From Flavobacterium tistrianum (GTDB lineage: Bacteria > Bacteroidota > Bacteroidia > Flavobacteriales > Flavobacteriaceae): 64,000 nucleotides of DNA. The position numbers were made by a program, and so were the translations under genes. The notes beneath the pieces are model-generated. The model was not told the origin of the DNA, ran no database searches, and saw nothing but the letters and a program-made list of their open reading frames with translations. Below are positions 17,000 through 25,089 of this stretch, piece after piece (the first letter of the stretch is position 1; each line of letters starts with the position of its first letter). The DNA lies in the NCBI RefSeq assembly GCF_003254545.1, contig NZ_QJRH01000058.1:33987-97986 (forward strand), written 5' to 3'.

Positions 17000-18319
17000 T
17001 TATATTTTAGAAAGATTGAATGATTGTGATAATTGTCCTGATACTGAAAGTAATTCGTAATATTTTTGAATAATGGTTGCTTTAGATAAAGCAGTTTGAA
17101 TTTTGGCATTTAAATGCTCTACATCTGCTTCTACCAAATCATTAGTGTCAGATAAACCATTGTCAAATTTATCTTTTACTAATCTGTAGTTTTCTGCTGC
17201 TTGCTGTAATGCTTCTTCATAAACCACACTTTGATTAATTGCTAGGTCATAATCTTCAATAGATTTTTGAACCTCTACTTTAATGCGGTCTGTCATAATT
17301 GCTTCGGTATTTTTTACTTCCAAAGCTCTGCTTTCTGCTTCTTTTACGTGAACATTATTTTTTAAAATTCCAGATAAATCGTAAGATAATCCGATTCCAA
17401 AGTTCATCGCATATTTTACAGTTACAATGTCTTTTAAGTCAAATGCAGTATAGCCACCTAAAAGTGAAACAGAAGGATAATATGCTGCTTTTGCAATTTT
17501 GACATTAGCTTCAGAAGCTTTGCTTTGCAATCTTATTGCTTCTAAATCTTTTCTGCTTTCAAGTGCAACAGCATCAGATGTTATAGAATTGCTTGTTTTT
17601 AGATTAAAGAAATCTTGTTCGTTTACCTCAATTTTTACATTCGGGTCTAATTTAAGCAAAGTCGTTAAGTAGTAATTGATGTTATTAATATTATTATTAG
17701 CTTCATCAATAGATAATTGCGTTTTAGAAACTAATAATTGCGCTTTTAATAAATCATTTCTCGGAATAATTCCGTTTTTCTCCAACTCTGTAAAATCAGT
17801 AACACGCTGTTTTGCGCTTTTTTGATTTTCGTTTAAAACATCTAAAGTTTTTTGAGCCTTGTACAGTGCTGTGTAATAAGTAATTGCTTTTAAAGCAACA
17901 TCTTCTTTAGTTTTTGCAGCATTGGCAGTTTCCGCTTCGTACATTCCTTCATAGGCATCAATGCTGTTTTGAATTTTAAATCCAGCAAAAATAGGAAGAC
18001 TTAAATTAGCCATTCCAAGCATTGCGCGGTCTGGAGAAGCCAGTGAAGCACTTTCGCCTTGATTAGGCATATCAATCGATGCTTTTGTAAGACGCTGATA
18101 TTGACCAGAAATCTTAAGATCTGGGTATTGATTGTTTTTTACGGTTTTTAATTCGTATTTTTTTGTGTTTACCTTAGTATTGGCAAGCGTAACTTCGTTA
18201 CTCTTTTCCCAAGCCATTTGCACGGCCTCGCCCAAGGTTAAACTTGTTTTTTCTTGTGCTTCTATTGAAGATATTCCGATGAAGAAAACTCCAAAGAGCA
18301 TTAATTGACTAATTTTCAT
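17000..18319 (-). CDS. TolC-family outer membrane efflux protein
   Basis: The protein has 439 residues from the ATG at 18319. A TTG six bases further upstream is possible but less likely. A signal peptide (MKISQLMLFGVFFIGISSIEAQ) is followed by two OEP repeats of long alpha-helices, with LTLGEAVQMAWEKSNEVTLANTKV at the start and QSVVYEEALQQAAENYRLVKDKFDNGLSDTNDLVEAD in the second repeat. It is the outer membrane channel of the efflux system. The start overlaps the end of the tetR gene by 11 bases, so the two are coupled. Confidence 0.92.
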   Translation of the reverse strand: MKISQLMLFGVFFIGISSIEAQEKTSLTLGEAVQMAWEKSNEVTLANTKVNTKKYELKTVKNNQYPDLKISGQYQRLTKASIDMPNQGESASLASPDRAMLGMANLSLPIFAGFKIQNSIDAYEGMYEAETANAAKTKEDVALKAITYYTALYKAQKTLDVLNENQKSAKQRVTDFTELEKNGIIPRNDLLKAQLLVSKTQLSIDEANNNINNINYYLTTLLKLDPNVKIEVNEQDFFNLKTSNSITSDAVALESRKDLEAIRLQSKASEANVKIAKAAYYPSVSLLGGYTAFDLKDIVTVKYAMNFGIGLSYDLSGILKNNVHVKEAESRALEVKNTEAIMTDRIKVEVQKSIEDYDLAINQSVVYEEALQQAAENYRLVKDKFDNGLSDTNDLVEADVEHLNAKIQTALSKATIIQKYYELLSVSGQLSQSFNLSKI

Positions 18320-18938
18320 AAACAAGTAGCGCTTTTATAGTTTGTTGAATGTGCTTTGTAAGATCGTTTTTAATGTAATTGTTAAACATTTCTTCTGTTT
18401 TTAAATCAAATAATTCTTCGAAGAAAGAGCGATTCATGTGAAAGTGAAAAAAGGTTCCGATAATCGTAGGCGTAATAAGTTGGATATTAACATCTTTTCT
18501 AAAAACTCCTTGGGCTTGACCTTGTTTGATAATGCTTTCAACCGATTTTAAATTTCCTTTTTTAAGTTCAGTAAAAGCTTGAAGGCTTTTTTCTCTCTTT
18601 TTGTTATAAAGTTCAAAATGTAAAACCCTGTAAATCCCTTTGTTAAGGCAAATTCTGTTGATGTAAATTTCGATTAATTTATTGACTTTTTCAAGAGGTT
18701 CGATTTCTTCTTGTAATAAATTTTCGAGTTGTAGTTTTAAATCAACAGTTTTGTGAAAAATAAGAGCTTCTAGAAGTCTTTCTTTTGACCCAAAATAATA
18801 AGAGACCATGGCAATGTTAATTTTGGCCTCTTTGGAGATATCCCGTATCGATGTACCCTCAAATCCTTTCTCAGAAAAAAGCCTTTCTGCAACATTAAGA
18901 ATCTGAATTTTTTTATCGTTCAATTCGATGTGTGACAT
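18309..18938 (-). CDS. TetR-family repressor of the efflux operon
   Basis: The protein has 209 residues from the ATG at 18938. I prefer this over an ATG at 18962, which overlaps the probable -7 box. The N-terminal helix-turn-helix is clear: ILNVAERLFSEKGFEGTSIRDISKEAKINIAMVSYYFGSKERLLEALI. The C-terminal domain is a helical ligand-binding bundle. As first gene of the operon with operators directly upstream, it should repress itself and the pump until a ligand releases it. The ligand is unknown. Confidence 0.92.
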   Translation of the reverse strand: MSHIELNDKKIQILNVAERLFSEKGFEGTSIRDISKEAKINIAMVSYYFGSKERLLEALIFHKTVDLKLQLENLLQEEIEPLEKVNKLIEIYINRICLNKGIYRVLHFELYNKKREKSLQAFTELKKGNLKSVESIIKQGQAQGVFRKDVNIQLITPTIIGTFFHFHMNRSFFEELFDLKTEEMFNNYIKNDLTKHIQQTIKALLVYEN

Positions 18939-18964
18939 GGTATTGCTTCTAATCGGATGCAAAA

Positions 18965-18997
18965 TTAAACACTTGTTTAATTTAAACGCTTGTTTAA
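18965..18997. promoter_or_regulatory. Two tandem TetR operators overlapping the tetR promoter
   Basis: Two 16-base palindromic sites, TTAAACACTTGTTTAA (18965-18980) and TTAAACGCTTGTTTAA (18982-18997), lie 17 bases apart and differ by one central base. The first extends to a 22-base palindrome at 18962-18983. A - strand box TAATTTTG (18960-18967) overlaps the first site, so bound repressor would block the promoter. Confidence 0.85.
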
Positions 18998-19074
18998 TTT
19001 TGTTTTAACATAATATTAACATAAAGCGTTTTCGATAATTTATGTTAATTTGTTCTTTAATTAGTTAAAATAAA

Positions 19075-19104
19075 AAAGCTGAAACACTTTAGTATTTCAG
19101 CTTT
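19075..19104 (-). terminator. Intrinsic terminator of the trp operon
   Basis: A ten-base stem (aaagctgaaa at 19075-19084 with 19095-19104) is followed on the - strand by a run of six U (from 19072-19077). It lies downstream of trpA and after the family A palindrome. Confidence 0.75.
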
Positions 19105-19115
19105 AGTACGTTTTT

Positions 19116-19217
19116 TTGTCATTCTGAGGAACGAAGAATCACACTAGAAATTCCGCAATCTATTTCGTCAATCTTTGTCGAGTTACGAGTGTGATTCTTC
19201 GTTCCTCAGAATGACAA
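19116..19217. repeat. Dispersed palindromic repeat, family A, copy 2
   Basis: Perfect 30-base arms at 19116-19145 and 19188-19217 enclose a 42-base centre that includes ctagaaattccgcaatc and caatctttgtcga. It is related to the copies at 1559 and 39114. It lies between the trpA stop and the terminator. Confidence 0.9.
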
Positions 19218-19239
19218 ACGGTGTGTTTATTTTGCTAAA

Positions 19240-20001
19240 TTATCGAATCCTTCCAACAAATTCTTCAATTTTCCCACTTCCGCTTTCGCTTAAATGTTTA
19301 ATGAAAGCACTTCCAATAATTGCACCTTTAGAATATTTAGTAGCTTGATTGAAAGTTTCTTTATTCGAAATTCCGAAACCAACAATTTGAGGGTTTTTCA
19401 AATTTAGATTAGCGATTCTTTCAAAATAACTTTCTTGAATATCTCCAAAACCAGATTGTGATCCCGTAACACTTGCAGAACTTACCATATAAATAAATCC
19501 GTTGGAAACGCTGTCAATAAAACGAATACGTTCGTCTGAAGTTTGAGGCGTAATCAGGAAAACATTGATCAAACCGTATTTTTCGAAAATTGCTTTGTAT
19601 TCGTCAGCATAAACATCAACAGGAAGATCTGGAATAATTAAACCATCAATCCCGATTTCAGCACATTTTTGGCAGAAAGCTTCAACGCCATATTGTAGCA
19701 TCGGATTAAAATATCCCATAATTATCAATGGAATTTTCACGCTTTCGCGGATGTTTTTCAGCTGATCGAAAAGAATTTGAGTTGTCATTCCGTTATGAAG
19801 CGCCTGTGTAGAACTCGCTTGAATGGTTGGTCCATCAGCCAAAGGATCGCTAAAAGGAAGTCCGATTTCGATTAAATCAACGCCGTTTTTTTTTAAATCC
19901 TGAATAATCTGCACAGTATCATTTAAGTTAGGGTAACCTGCAGAAAAATAGATCGAAAGGATCTTTTTATCTTCTTGTAATTTTTGAGTTATTCTGTTCA
20001 T
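19240..20001 (-). CDS. trpA: Tryptophan synthase alpha subunit
   Basis: The protein has 253 residues from the ATG at 20001; the longer frame begins at a TTG inside a repeat. It cleaves indole-3-glycerol phosphate to indole and glyceraldehyde 3-phosphate and passes indole to TrpB. Signatures visible: LSIYFSAGYPNLNDT, LIEIGLPFSDPLADGPTIQASS with the catalytic Glu, GIDGLIIPDLPVD with the catalytic Asp, FLITPQTSDERI, and VGFGISNKET. It is the last trp gene, separated from trpB by two other genes and from the nitrilase gene by a palindromic repeat. Confidence 0.96.
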   Translation of the reverse strand: MNRITQKLQEDKKILSIYFSAGYPNLNDTVQIIQDLKKNGVDLIEIGLPFSDPLADGPTIQASSTQALHNGMTTQILFDQLKNIRESVKIPLIIMGYFNPMLQYGVEAFCQKCAEIGIDGLIIPDLPVDVYADEYKAIFEKYGLINVFLITPQTSDERIRFIDSVSNGFIYMVSSASVTGSQSGFGDIQESYFERIANLNLKNPQIVGFGISNKETFNQATKYSKGAIIGSAFIKHLSESGSGKIEEFVGRIR

Positions 20002-20018
20002 TTTTAGTATGTTTTTCT

Positions 20019-20101
20019 CCTGCAAGGTTTTTAAAACCTTGTAGGTTTTCTTATTTTATGTAATTTAATAATGCCTACAAGGCTTTGAAAACCTTGCAGG
20101 A
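20019..20101. repeat. Palindromic repeat of the cctgcaaggttt type
   Basis: The left part (tcctgcaaggtttttaaaac and on to gtaggt) is complementary to the right part at 20073-20101 (gcctacaaggc... to cttgcagga). Each half is itself a small hairpin around ttttaaaa or tttgaaaa. It fills the spacer between the nitrilase-like gene and trpA. Confidence 0.8.
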
Positions 20102-20103
20102 AC

Positions 20104-20841
20104 TTAAACTTTTATGATTTTACTTATCCAATTATCATTTTGTTTTTCAACAATCAATAATCCAGAGTCTGAGTCATTCATTTGGGCAACTAATTCGCCT
20201 TTAGTATTCCAAAAAGCACTTTGTCCAGCCGAAGGTGAACCCCAAGATTCACCGCTGAAATTAGACATCAAAACATTCATCTTGTGTTTTTCGGCATAAT
20301 TCTGTAAATCTCGGTACGCATTCGGAATCCCGTTTGGCGAAAAGAAAATGCTGGCAACATAAATGTCAGCGTTATTTTTTGCAGCATTTTCAGGATGTTT
20401 CGGATTATCAATATCAGCACAAATCGCAAAAGCAATATTTTGATTTTCAATCGTAACCATCGGATTATTATCAAACGAAGACTGGAAAAATCCATCTTCA
20501 CCCTCATGCAAAAACTGCTTTGTATAAATAGAAACCAAATCGTTGGGTGCAATAATATATTCGCCAATAAACAATTGATTTTCAATTAAAATTGGAGCAC
20601 CAGCAATAATGACAATATTATTGTCAGTTGCTAAATCTTTCAAATGGTCTATTCTATAATCATCTTCGGCGAAAGCCATTTCCAAAGCATTTTCTCTTTC
20701 ATATCCAGTAATGGACATTTCAGGAAAAGCGATCAATTGAGCTCCATTTTGTGCCGCCAATTCAATAAGCCTATAATGGTCTAATAAATTTGAAGCAATA
20801 TTTCCACGTTTTGGTTTTGTTTGTGCGGCCGCTAAAATCAT
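20104..20841 (-). CDS. Carbon-nitrogen hydrolase (nitrilase superfamily)
   Basis: The protein has 245 residues from the ATG at 20841. The catalytic triad of the superfamily is present: Glu41 (AFPEMSITGY), Lys108 (IYTKQFLHEGEDGFF) and Cys141 (FAICADIDNP). Members hydrolyse nitriles or amides; the omega-amidase and N-carbamoyl hydrolase branches cannot be separated here. It lies in the trp operon between the cyclotransferase-like gene (8-base gap) and trpA. A role in tryptophan metabolism is not established. Confidence 0.88.
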   Translation of the reverse strand: MILAAAQTKPKRGNIASNLLDHYRLIELAAQNGAQLIAFPEMSITGYERENALEMAFAEDDYRIDHLKDLATDNNIVIIAGAPILIENQLFIGEYIIAPNDLVSIYTKQFLHEGEDGFFQSSFDNNPMVTIENQNIAFAICADIDNPKHPENAAKNNADIYVASIFFSPNGIPNAYRDLQNYAEKHKMNVLMSNFSGESWGSPSAGQSAFWNTKGELVAQMNDSDSGLLIVEKQNDNWISKIIKV

Positions 20842-20849
20842 TTTTTCAA

Positions 20850-21170
20850 TTATTTGTTTTCGGTATAAACCCAAGCAACTGTTCCAGATTGCAGTTTAAC
20901 CTGAACTCTTCGGTACGAATTAGATTCAAATAAATCGACTTTTGCTAAATCTGCACTGGTAACATTAAAGACAACACCATGTATATTTTCTTCCGCGTTT
21001 TCACTTGCAATTGCAACCACATAATCTGCCATTCCGAATTCTTCTTCGATTTGCAAACTTTTTAGCTTATAACCCAGAAGTTGATCTGGAGTTCCAACTA
21101 GTACTTTTTTAAAAATCTGCATCTGAATTTGTTTCGATCTTAATGTTCCGTATGAGAATAACTTTTCCAT
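20850..21170 (-). CDS. Gamma-glutamylcyclotransferase-like (AIG2 fold) protein
   Basis: The protein has 106 residues. It has the AIG2/GGCT opening LFSYGTLRSKQIQMQIF (the YGTL substrate loop), GYKLKSLQI, a GVVFNVTSADLAKVDLFESNSYRRVQV segment with the conserved acidic residue Glu before the tyrosine, and a final strand VAWVYTENK. The family forms 5-oxoproline from gamma-glutamyl amines or similar compounds. Its substrate here is unknown. It is encoded between trpB and the nitrilase gene. Confidence 0.85.
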   Translation of the reverse strand: MEKLFSYGTLRSKQIQMQIFKKVLVGTPDQLLGYKLKSLQIEEEFGMADYVVAIASENAEENIHGVVFNVTSADLAKVDLFESNSYRRVQVKLQSGTVAWVYTENK

Positions 21171-21225
21171 AATTATATTTTCTCGTTAATAGTTGCGATT
21201 AGAGACGTGCAAATTAATACTTTTA

Positions 21226-22407
21226 TTACAATTTAAAGTAATCAATGTAATTATCTAAATCTTTATCGCCACGTCCAGAAAGGCTAATCACTACAATATC
21301 TTCAGGCTTGAATTTCTTTTGATCCAAAACTGCAAAAGCGTGAGCGCTTTCGATCGCAGGAATAATTCCTTCTAGTTTTGTCAATTGCAGACCAGCGTTC
21401 ATAGCATCATCATCAGTTACAGAGAAAAATTCACCACGTCCGGTTTGCGCTAGATGAGCATGCAATGGACCAACTCCCGGATAATCTAAACCTGCTGAAA
21501 TAGAATAAGGTTCTGTAATTTGTCCGTCAGGAGTTTGCATTAAAAGTGTTTTACAGCCATGGATAACTCCAACTTTTCCTAATTTACTCGTTGCAGCACT
21601 GTGACCGCTATCAACACCTTTTCCTGCAGCTTCAACCGCAATAATTCCAACTTCTGGCTCATGCAAAAAGTGATAGTATGTTCCAGCAGCATTACTTCCT
21701 CCGCCGATACAAGCCACAACGTAATCAGGGTTTTCGCGTCCTTCTTTTTCTTTTAATTGCCATTTGATTTCTTCTGAAATAATGCTCTGAAAACGAGTTA
21801 CCATATCAGGATAAGGATGCGGTCCAATTGCAGATCCTATAATGTAATGCGTATCAACAGGATTATTAATCCAATCTCTAATTGCTTCGTTTGTGGCATC
21901 TTTTAAAGTGCGTGAACCTGAAAGCGCTGGACGAACTTCTGCGCCTAACATTTTCATACGAGCAACGTTTGGTGCCTGACGTGCAATGTCAATTTCGCCC
22001 ATATAAACGATGCATTCAATTCCCATCAAAGCGCAAACTGTTGCAGTTGCAACACCATGCTGACCAGCTCCAGTTTCGGCAATAATTCTTTTTTTGCCCA
22101 GACGTTTCGCTAATAAAATCTGTCCGATTGTATTGTTTACTTTATGCGCGCCGGTATGGTTTAGGTCTTCTCTTTTTAGATAAACTTTAGTGTTGTATTT
22201 TTCAGATAAACGTTTTGCAAAATACAATGGACTAGGGCGTCCAACGTAATCTTTTAGCAATTGATTGAACTCAGCTTTAAAATCAGGTTCGTCCATTATA
22301 CTTAAATACTTTTGACGTAATTCTTCTACATTTGGATATAACATTTCTGGAATATAAGCTCCTCCAAATTCTCCGTAATATCCTTTTTCGTTAACGTTAA
22401 AACTCAT
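21226..22407 (-). CDS. trpB: Tryptophan synthase beta subunit
   Basis: The protein has 393 residues, full length for TrpB1. It condenses indole with serine using pyridoxal phosphate. Signatures: GEFGGAYIPEML at the N-terminus, RPSPLYFAKRLSEKYNTKVYLKREDLNHTGAHKVNN with the PLP lysine in GAHKVNN, AETGAGQHGVATATVCAL with the catalytic Glu, the phosphate loop CIGGGSNAAG and the C-terminal LSGRGDKDLDNY. It lies 11 bases downstream of trpF. Confidence 0.97.
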   Translation of the reverse strand: MSFNVNEKGYYGEFGGAYIPEMLYPNVEELRQKYLSIMDEPDFKAEFNQLLKDYVGRPSPLYFAKRLSEKYNTKVYLKREDLNHTGAHKVNNTIGQILLAKRLGKKRIIAETGAGQHGVATATVCALMGIECIVYMGEIDIARQAPNVARMKMLGAEVRPALSGSRTLKDATNEAIRDWINNPVDTHYIIGSAIGPHPYPDMVTRFQSIISEEIKWQLKEKEGRENPDYVVACIGGGSNAAGTYYHFLHEPEVGIIAVEAAGKGVDSGHSAATSKLGKVGVIHGCKTLLMQTPDGQITEPYSISAGLDYPGVGPLHAHLAQTGRGEFFSVTDDDAMNAGLQLTKLEGIIPAIESAHAFAVLDQKKFKPEDIVVISLSGRGDKDLDNYIDYFKL

Positions 22408-22418
22408 TTTTTTAAATT

Positions 22419-23051
22419 TTAAAAGTTGGCAACATCAAATTTGCGTTTGAAATTGCTAAATAAATTTCTGTTTTTTAGCCCTGGTTCAATTTCAAATTTA
22501 CTATTTACATCGACAGCGTAGATCGGTAAATTGGTTTTTGAAATTTCTTCAATGGCTTTTAATTCCTTCATTCCGATGCCTCCGCTTAAAAAGAAAGGCT
22601 TTTTCGAATTATATTTTTTTAAAATACTCCAGTCGAAAGTTGTTCCGTTTCCGCCAGGCAATTTTCCTTTTGTGTCAAACAAAAAATAATCGCTGACAGG
22701 TTCAAAAGGTTTTATAACTTCAAAATCAAAATTTTCATCGGCAGAAAAAACTTTTATGATTTCGACCTTTTTAGGTAATTGTTCTTTTAGTTCTGATAAA
22801 AATTCGACGGATTCATTTCCGTGTAATTGAACGGCTTGTAAATTGTATTTTGCGACTTTTTCCAGAATTTCTTCCTGACTTTGATCTACAAAAACACCTA
22901 CTTTTTTGACTGTTTTTATAAGTTCAGGAATTGTTCCGTTAAAATATCGCGCGGATTTTTCCCAGAAAATAAACCCCATATAGTCAGGCAAAAGCGCGCC
23001 TACTTCGAGAATATTTTCAGGATATTTCATACCGCATATTTTGAGTTTCAT
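22419..23051 (-). CDS. trpF: Phosphoribosylanthranilate isomerase
   Basis: The protein has 210 residues from the ATG at 23051 (MKLKICGMKYPENILEVG); 30 further codons upstream read into repeat sequence and are not protein-like. The catalytic Cys lies in KICGMK and the Asp in FLFDTKGKLPGGNGTTFDW. Other signatures are GFIFWEKSARYF, GVFVDQ, QLHGNES and FLSGGIG. It isomerises N-(5-phosphoribosyl)anthranilate to CdRP, as a single-domain enzyme. Confidence 0.96.
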   Translation of the reverse strand: MKLKICGMKYPENILEVGALLPDYMGFIFWEKSARYFNGTIPELIKTVKKVGVFVDQSQEEILEKVAKYNLQAVQLHGNESVEFLSELKEQLPKKVEIIKVFSADENFDFEVIKPFEPVSDYFLFDTKGKLPGGNGTTFDWSILKKYNSKKPFFLSGGIGMKELKAIEEISKTNLPIYAVDVNSKFEIEPGLKNRNLFSNFKRKFDVANF

Positions 23052-23136
23052 TTCGTTGTGTTTTTTTACCGCAAAGTGCGCTAAGGTTTTTTGTTTTGTA
23101 TTGTGTAAAATGCTAAAAAGTTCGCAAAGTTTTTCC

Positions 23137-23183
23137 GCCACGAATTCACGAATTTAATTTACAATCATTCGTGAATTCGTGGC
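23137..23183. repeat. Family B inverted repeat between trpC and trpF
   Basis: The arm gccacgaattcacgaatt at 23137-23154 pairs with 23167-23183. Directly beside it at 23067-23130 is another low-complexity unit (accgcaaagtgcgctaagg and gttcgcaaagt). Both lie in the trpC-trpF spacer of the operon message. Confidence 0.85.
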
Positions 23184-23189
23184 TATTTT

Positions 23190-23975
23190 TTAAACGCCCA
23201 GATTTTTAATAAAATCCGTTGCTGCTTGTCCAGCATTATCAGTTTTCATGAAGTTTTCTCCAATTAAGAAACCTTTATAGCCATATGGTTTTAATTCTTG
23301 GATAGCTTCAATAGATGAAATACCGCTTTCAGAAACTTTTACAAAATCATTTGGAATTTGTGATGCTAATTCTTTACTAAAATCTAAACTTACTTCGAAA
23401 GTTTTTAGGTTTCTGTTGTTCACGCCAATCATATCTAAAGTCGGCATAATCGATTTTTCTAGTTCTTCCTGATTATGAACTTCCAATAGAACTTCTAAAC
23501 CTAATTTCTGTGCAAATTCAGATAAAGATTTAATTTCTTCGCGGGTTAAAACTGCAGCAATCAAAAGAATCAAATCGGCTCCGTGTGCTTTTGCCTCAAG
23601 GATTTGGTATTCGTCTACAATAAATTCTTTTCGCAAAAGCGGAATATTTACTGAAGCTCTTGCCAGAAGTAAATCGTCTAAAGATCCGCCGAAATATTTT
23701 CCATCAGTTAAAACTGAAATTCCGCAAGCGCCTGCATTTTCATAACCTTTTACTACTTCTTCAACAGTAAAATTATTGTTGATAATTGATTTTGAGGGAG
23801 AGCGACGTTTGTGTTCTGCAATAATTCCAGAATTGCTTTCTTTTAATTTCTGACTAAGAGAAATCGTCTGTTTTCCAAAAAACACAGAAGCTTCCAATTG
23901 AGAAACTGGAATAATCGATTTCTTTAGAACAACTTCTCTTTTTTTGTCTATTATTATTTTATCTAAAATGTTCAT
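23190..23975 (-). CDS. trpC: Indole-3-glycerol phosphate synthase
   Basis: The protein has 261 residues from the ATG at 23975 (MNILDKIIIDKKREVV). It ring-closes CdRP to indole-3-glycerol phosphate. Signatures are IIAEHKRRSPSKSII with the catalytic Lys, ACGISVLTDGKYFGGSLDDL, PLLRKEFIVDEYQILEAKAHGADLILLIAA, IGVNNRNLKTFEVSL, VSESGI and GFLIGENFMKT. It is a single-domain enzyme separate from TrpF. Confidence 0.96.
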   Translation of the reverse strand: MNILDKIIIDKKREVVLKKSIIPVSQLEASVFFGKQTISLSQKLKESNSGIIAEHKRRSPSKSIINNNFTVEEVVKGYENAGACGISVLTDGKYFGGSLDDLLLARASVNIPLLRKEFIVDEYQILEAKAHGADLILLIAAVLTREEIKSLSEFAQKLGLEVLLEVHNQEELEKSIMPTLDMIGVNNRNLKTFEVSLDFSKELASQIPNDFVKVSESGISSIEAIQELKPYGYKGFLIGENFMKTDNAGQAATDFIKNLGV

Positions 23976-24008
23976 TGTCTTGATTTGTTTCAAGTTTCAA
24001 GTCTTTTT

Positions 24009-24056
24009 AGTTTCACGTCCCAACAACTTGAAACATGAAACATGAAACATGAAACT
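24009..24056. repeat. gtttcatgttt-type repeat between trpD and trpC (family C)
   Basis: The spacer reads tttcacgtcccaacaacttg followed by three copies of the heptamer aaacatg. It is the mirror arrangement of the longer array at 28040-28123. Related sequence occurs at 34983-35040 and 53811-53872. Confidence 0.7.
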
Positions 24057-25050
24057 AATTTTTACTTAATTCTTGCAATTTTTTTAACGCTTGAAGTCCT
24101 TTTCCTGATAATAAACTTTCTTTAGCCAGTTCAAATCCTTCTTTTGGAGAGCATTTTGTAACTGTTGAAATTGCCATTGCTGCGTTAGCACAAACCACAT
24201 TATTTTGAGCTTCGTTTCCTTTTCCAGAAATGATATTCGTAAAGATTTCAGCAGATTCTTCGATAGTTTTTCCGCCTTCGATTTCGGTTTGAGATAAAAG
24301 ATGAACGCCAAAATCTTCTGGATTTAACATTCCTTCCATATGGTTAGAAATTGTTTTTGTCGGACCAGTTAATGAAATTTCATCATATCCGTCAAGCGAA
24401 TGTAGAATAGTAAAATTAACATCGGTATTTTGGTATAGATAAGCGTACATTCTTGCCAATTCTAAGTTGAAAACTCCAACCAATTGATTTTGTGGGAATG
24501 ACGGATTTACCATCGGCCCCAACATATTGAAAAAGGTTTTTACAGCCAACTCTTTTCTGATTGGCCCAACATTTTTCATAGCTGGGTGAAATAGGGGAGC
24601 ATGCAAAACGCAGATTCCGGCCTGATCTATACATTTTTCTAAAAATGAAGGATCGTTACTGAATTTAATTCCCATTTTTTCCATTACGTTGCTTGATCCA
24701 GAAATAGAAGAAACGCCATAATTCCCATGTTTTGCCACTTTTATCCCTGCTCCAGCTGATACAAAAGAAGCTAAAGTCGAAATATTGAAAGTGTCTTTTC
24801 CGTCACCTCCCGTTCCGCATAAATCGATTGTATTGTAAGCTGATAAATCGACACGAATGCAAAGATCTAATAACGCTTCGCGAAAGCCAGAAAGTTCATC
24901 AATCGTTATGCTACGCATCATAAAAACAGTCAAAAATGCCGAAATCTGACTTGGATTATATTGACCGCTTGAAATATTAATCAATACTTGTTTTGCTTCT
25001 TCTTTAGAAAGCACTTCGTGGTTGATTAATTTGTTTAATATAGTTTTCAT
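24055..25050 (-). CDS. trpD: Anthranilate phosphoribosyltransferase
   Basis: The protein has 331 residues, single-domain. It transfers phosphoribose from PRPP to anthranilate. Signatures are DLCGTGGDGKDTFNISTLASFV with the PRPP loop, KHGNYGVSSISGSSNVMEKMG, LHAPLFHPAMKNVGPIRKELAVKTFFNMLGPMVNP and HSLDGYDEISLTGPT. It follows the T9SS beta-helix gene by 39 bases. Confidence 0.97.
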   Translation of the reverse strand: MKTILNKLINHEVLSKEEAKQVLINISSGQYNPSQISAFLTVFMMRSITIDELSGFREALLDLCIRVDLSAYNTIDLCGTGGDGKDTFNISTLASFVSAGAGIKVAKHGNYGVSSISGSSNVMEKMGIKFSNDPSFLEKCIDQAGICVLHAPLFHPAMKNVGPIRKELAVKTFFNMLGPMVNPSFPQNQLVGVFNLELARMYAYLYQNTDVNFTILHSLDGYDEISLTGPTKTISNHMEGMLNPEDFGVHLLSQTEIEGGKTIEESAEIFTNIISGKGNEAQNNVVCANAAMAISTVTKCSPKEGFELAKESLLSGKGLQALKKLQELSKN

Positions 25051-25089
25051 TTTTAATATCTATGATAAATTCCATTTAATGGAATTGTT

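Noticed and set aside
20002..20025. TTG-initiated N-terminal extension of trpA
   Set aside because: The extension reads the cctgcaagg repeat; ATG at 20001 matches the normal TrpA start.
23052..23141. 30-codon extension of trpF
   Set aside because: It reads repeat sequence; MKLKICGMK at 23051 is the normal TrpF start.
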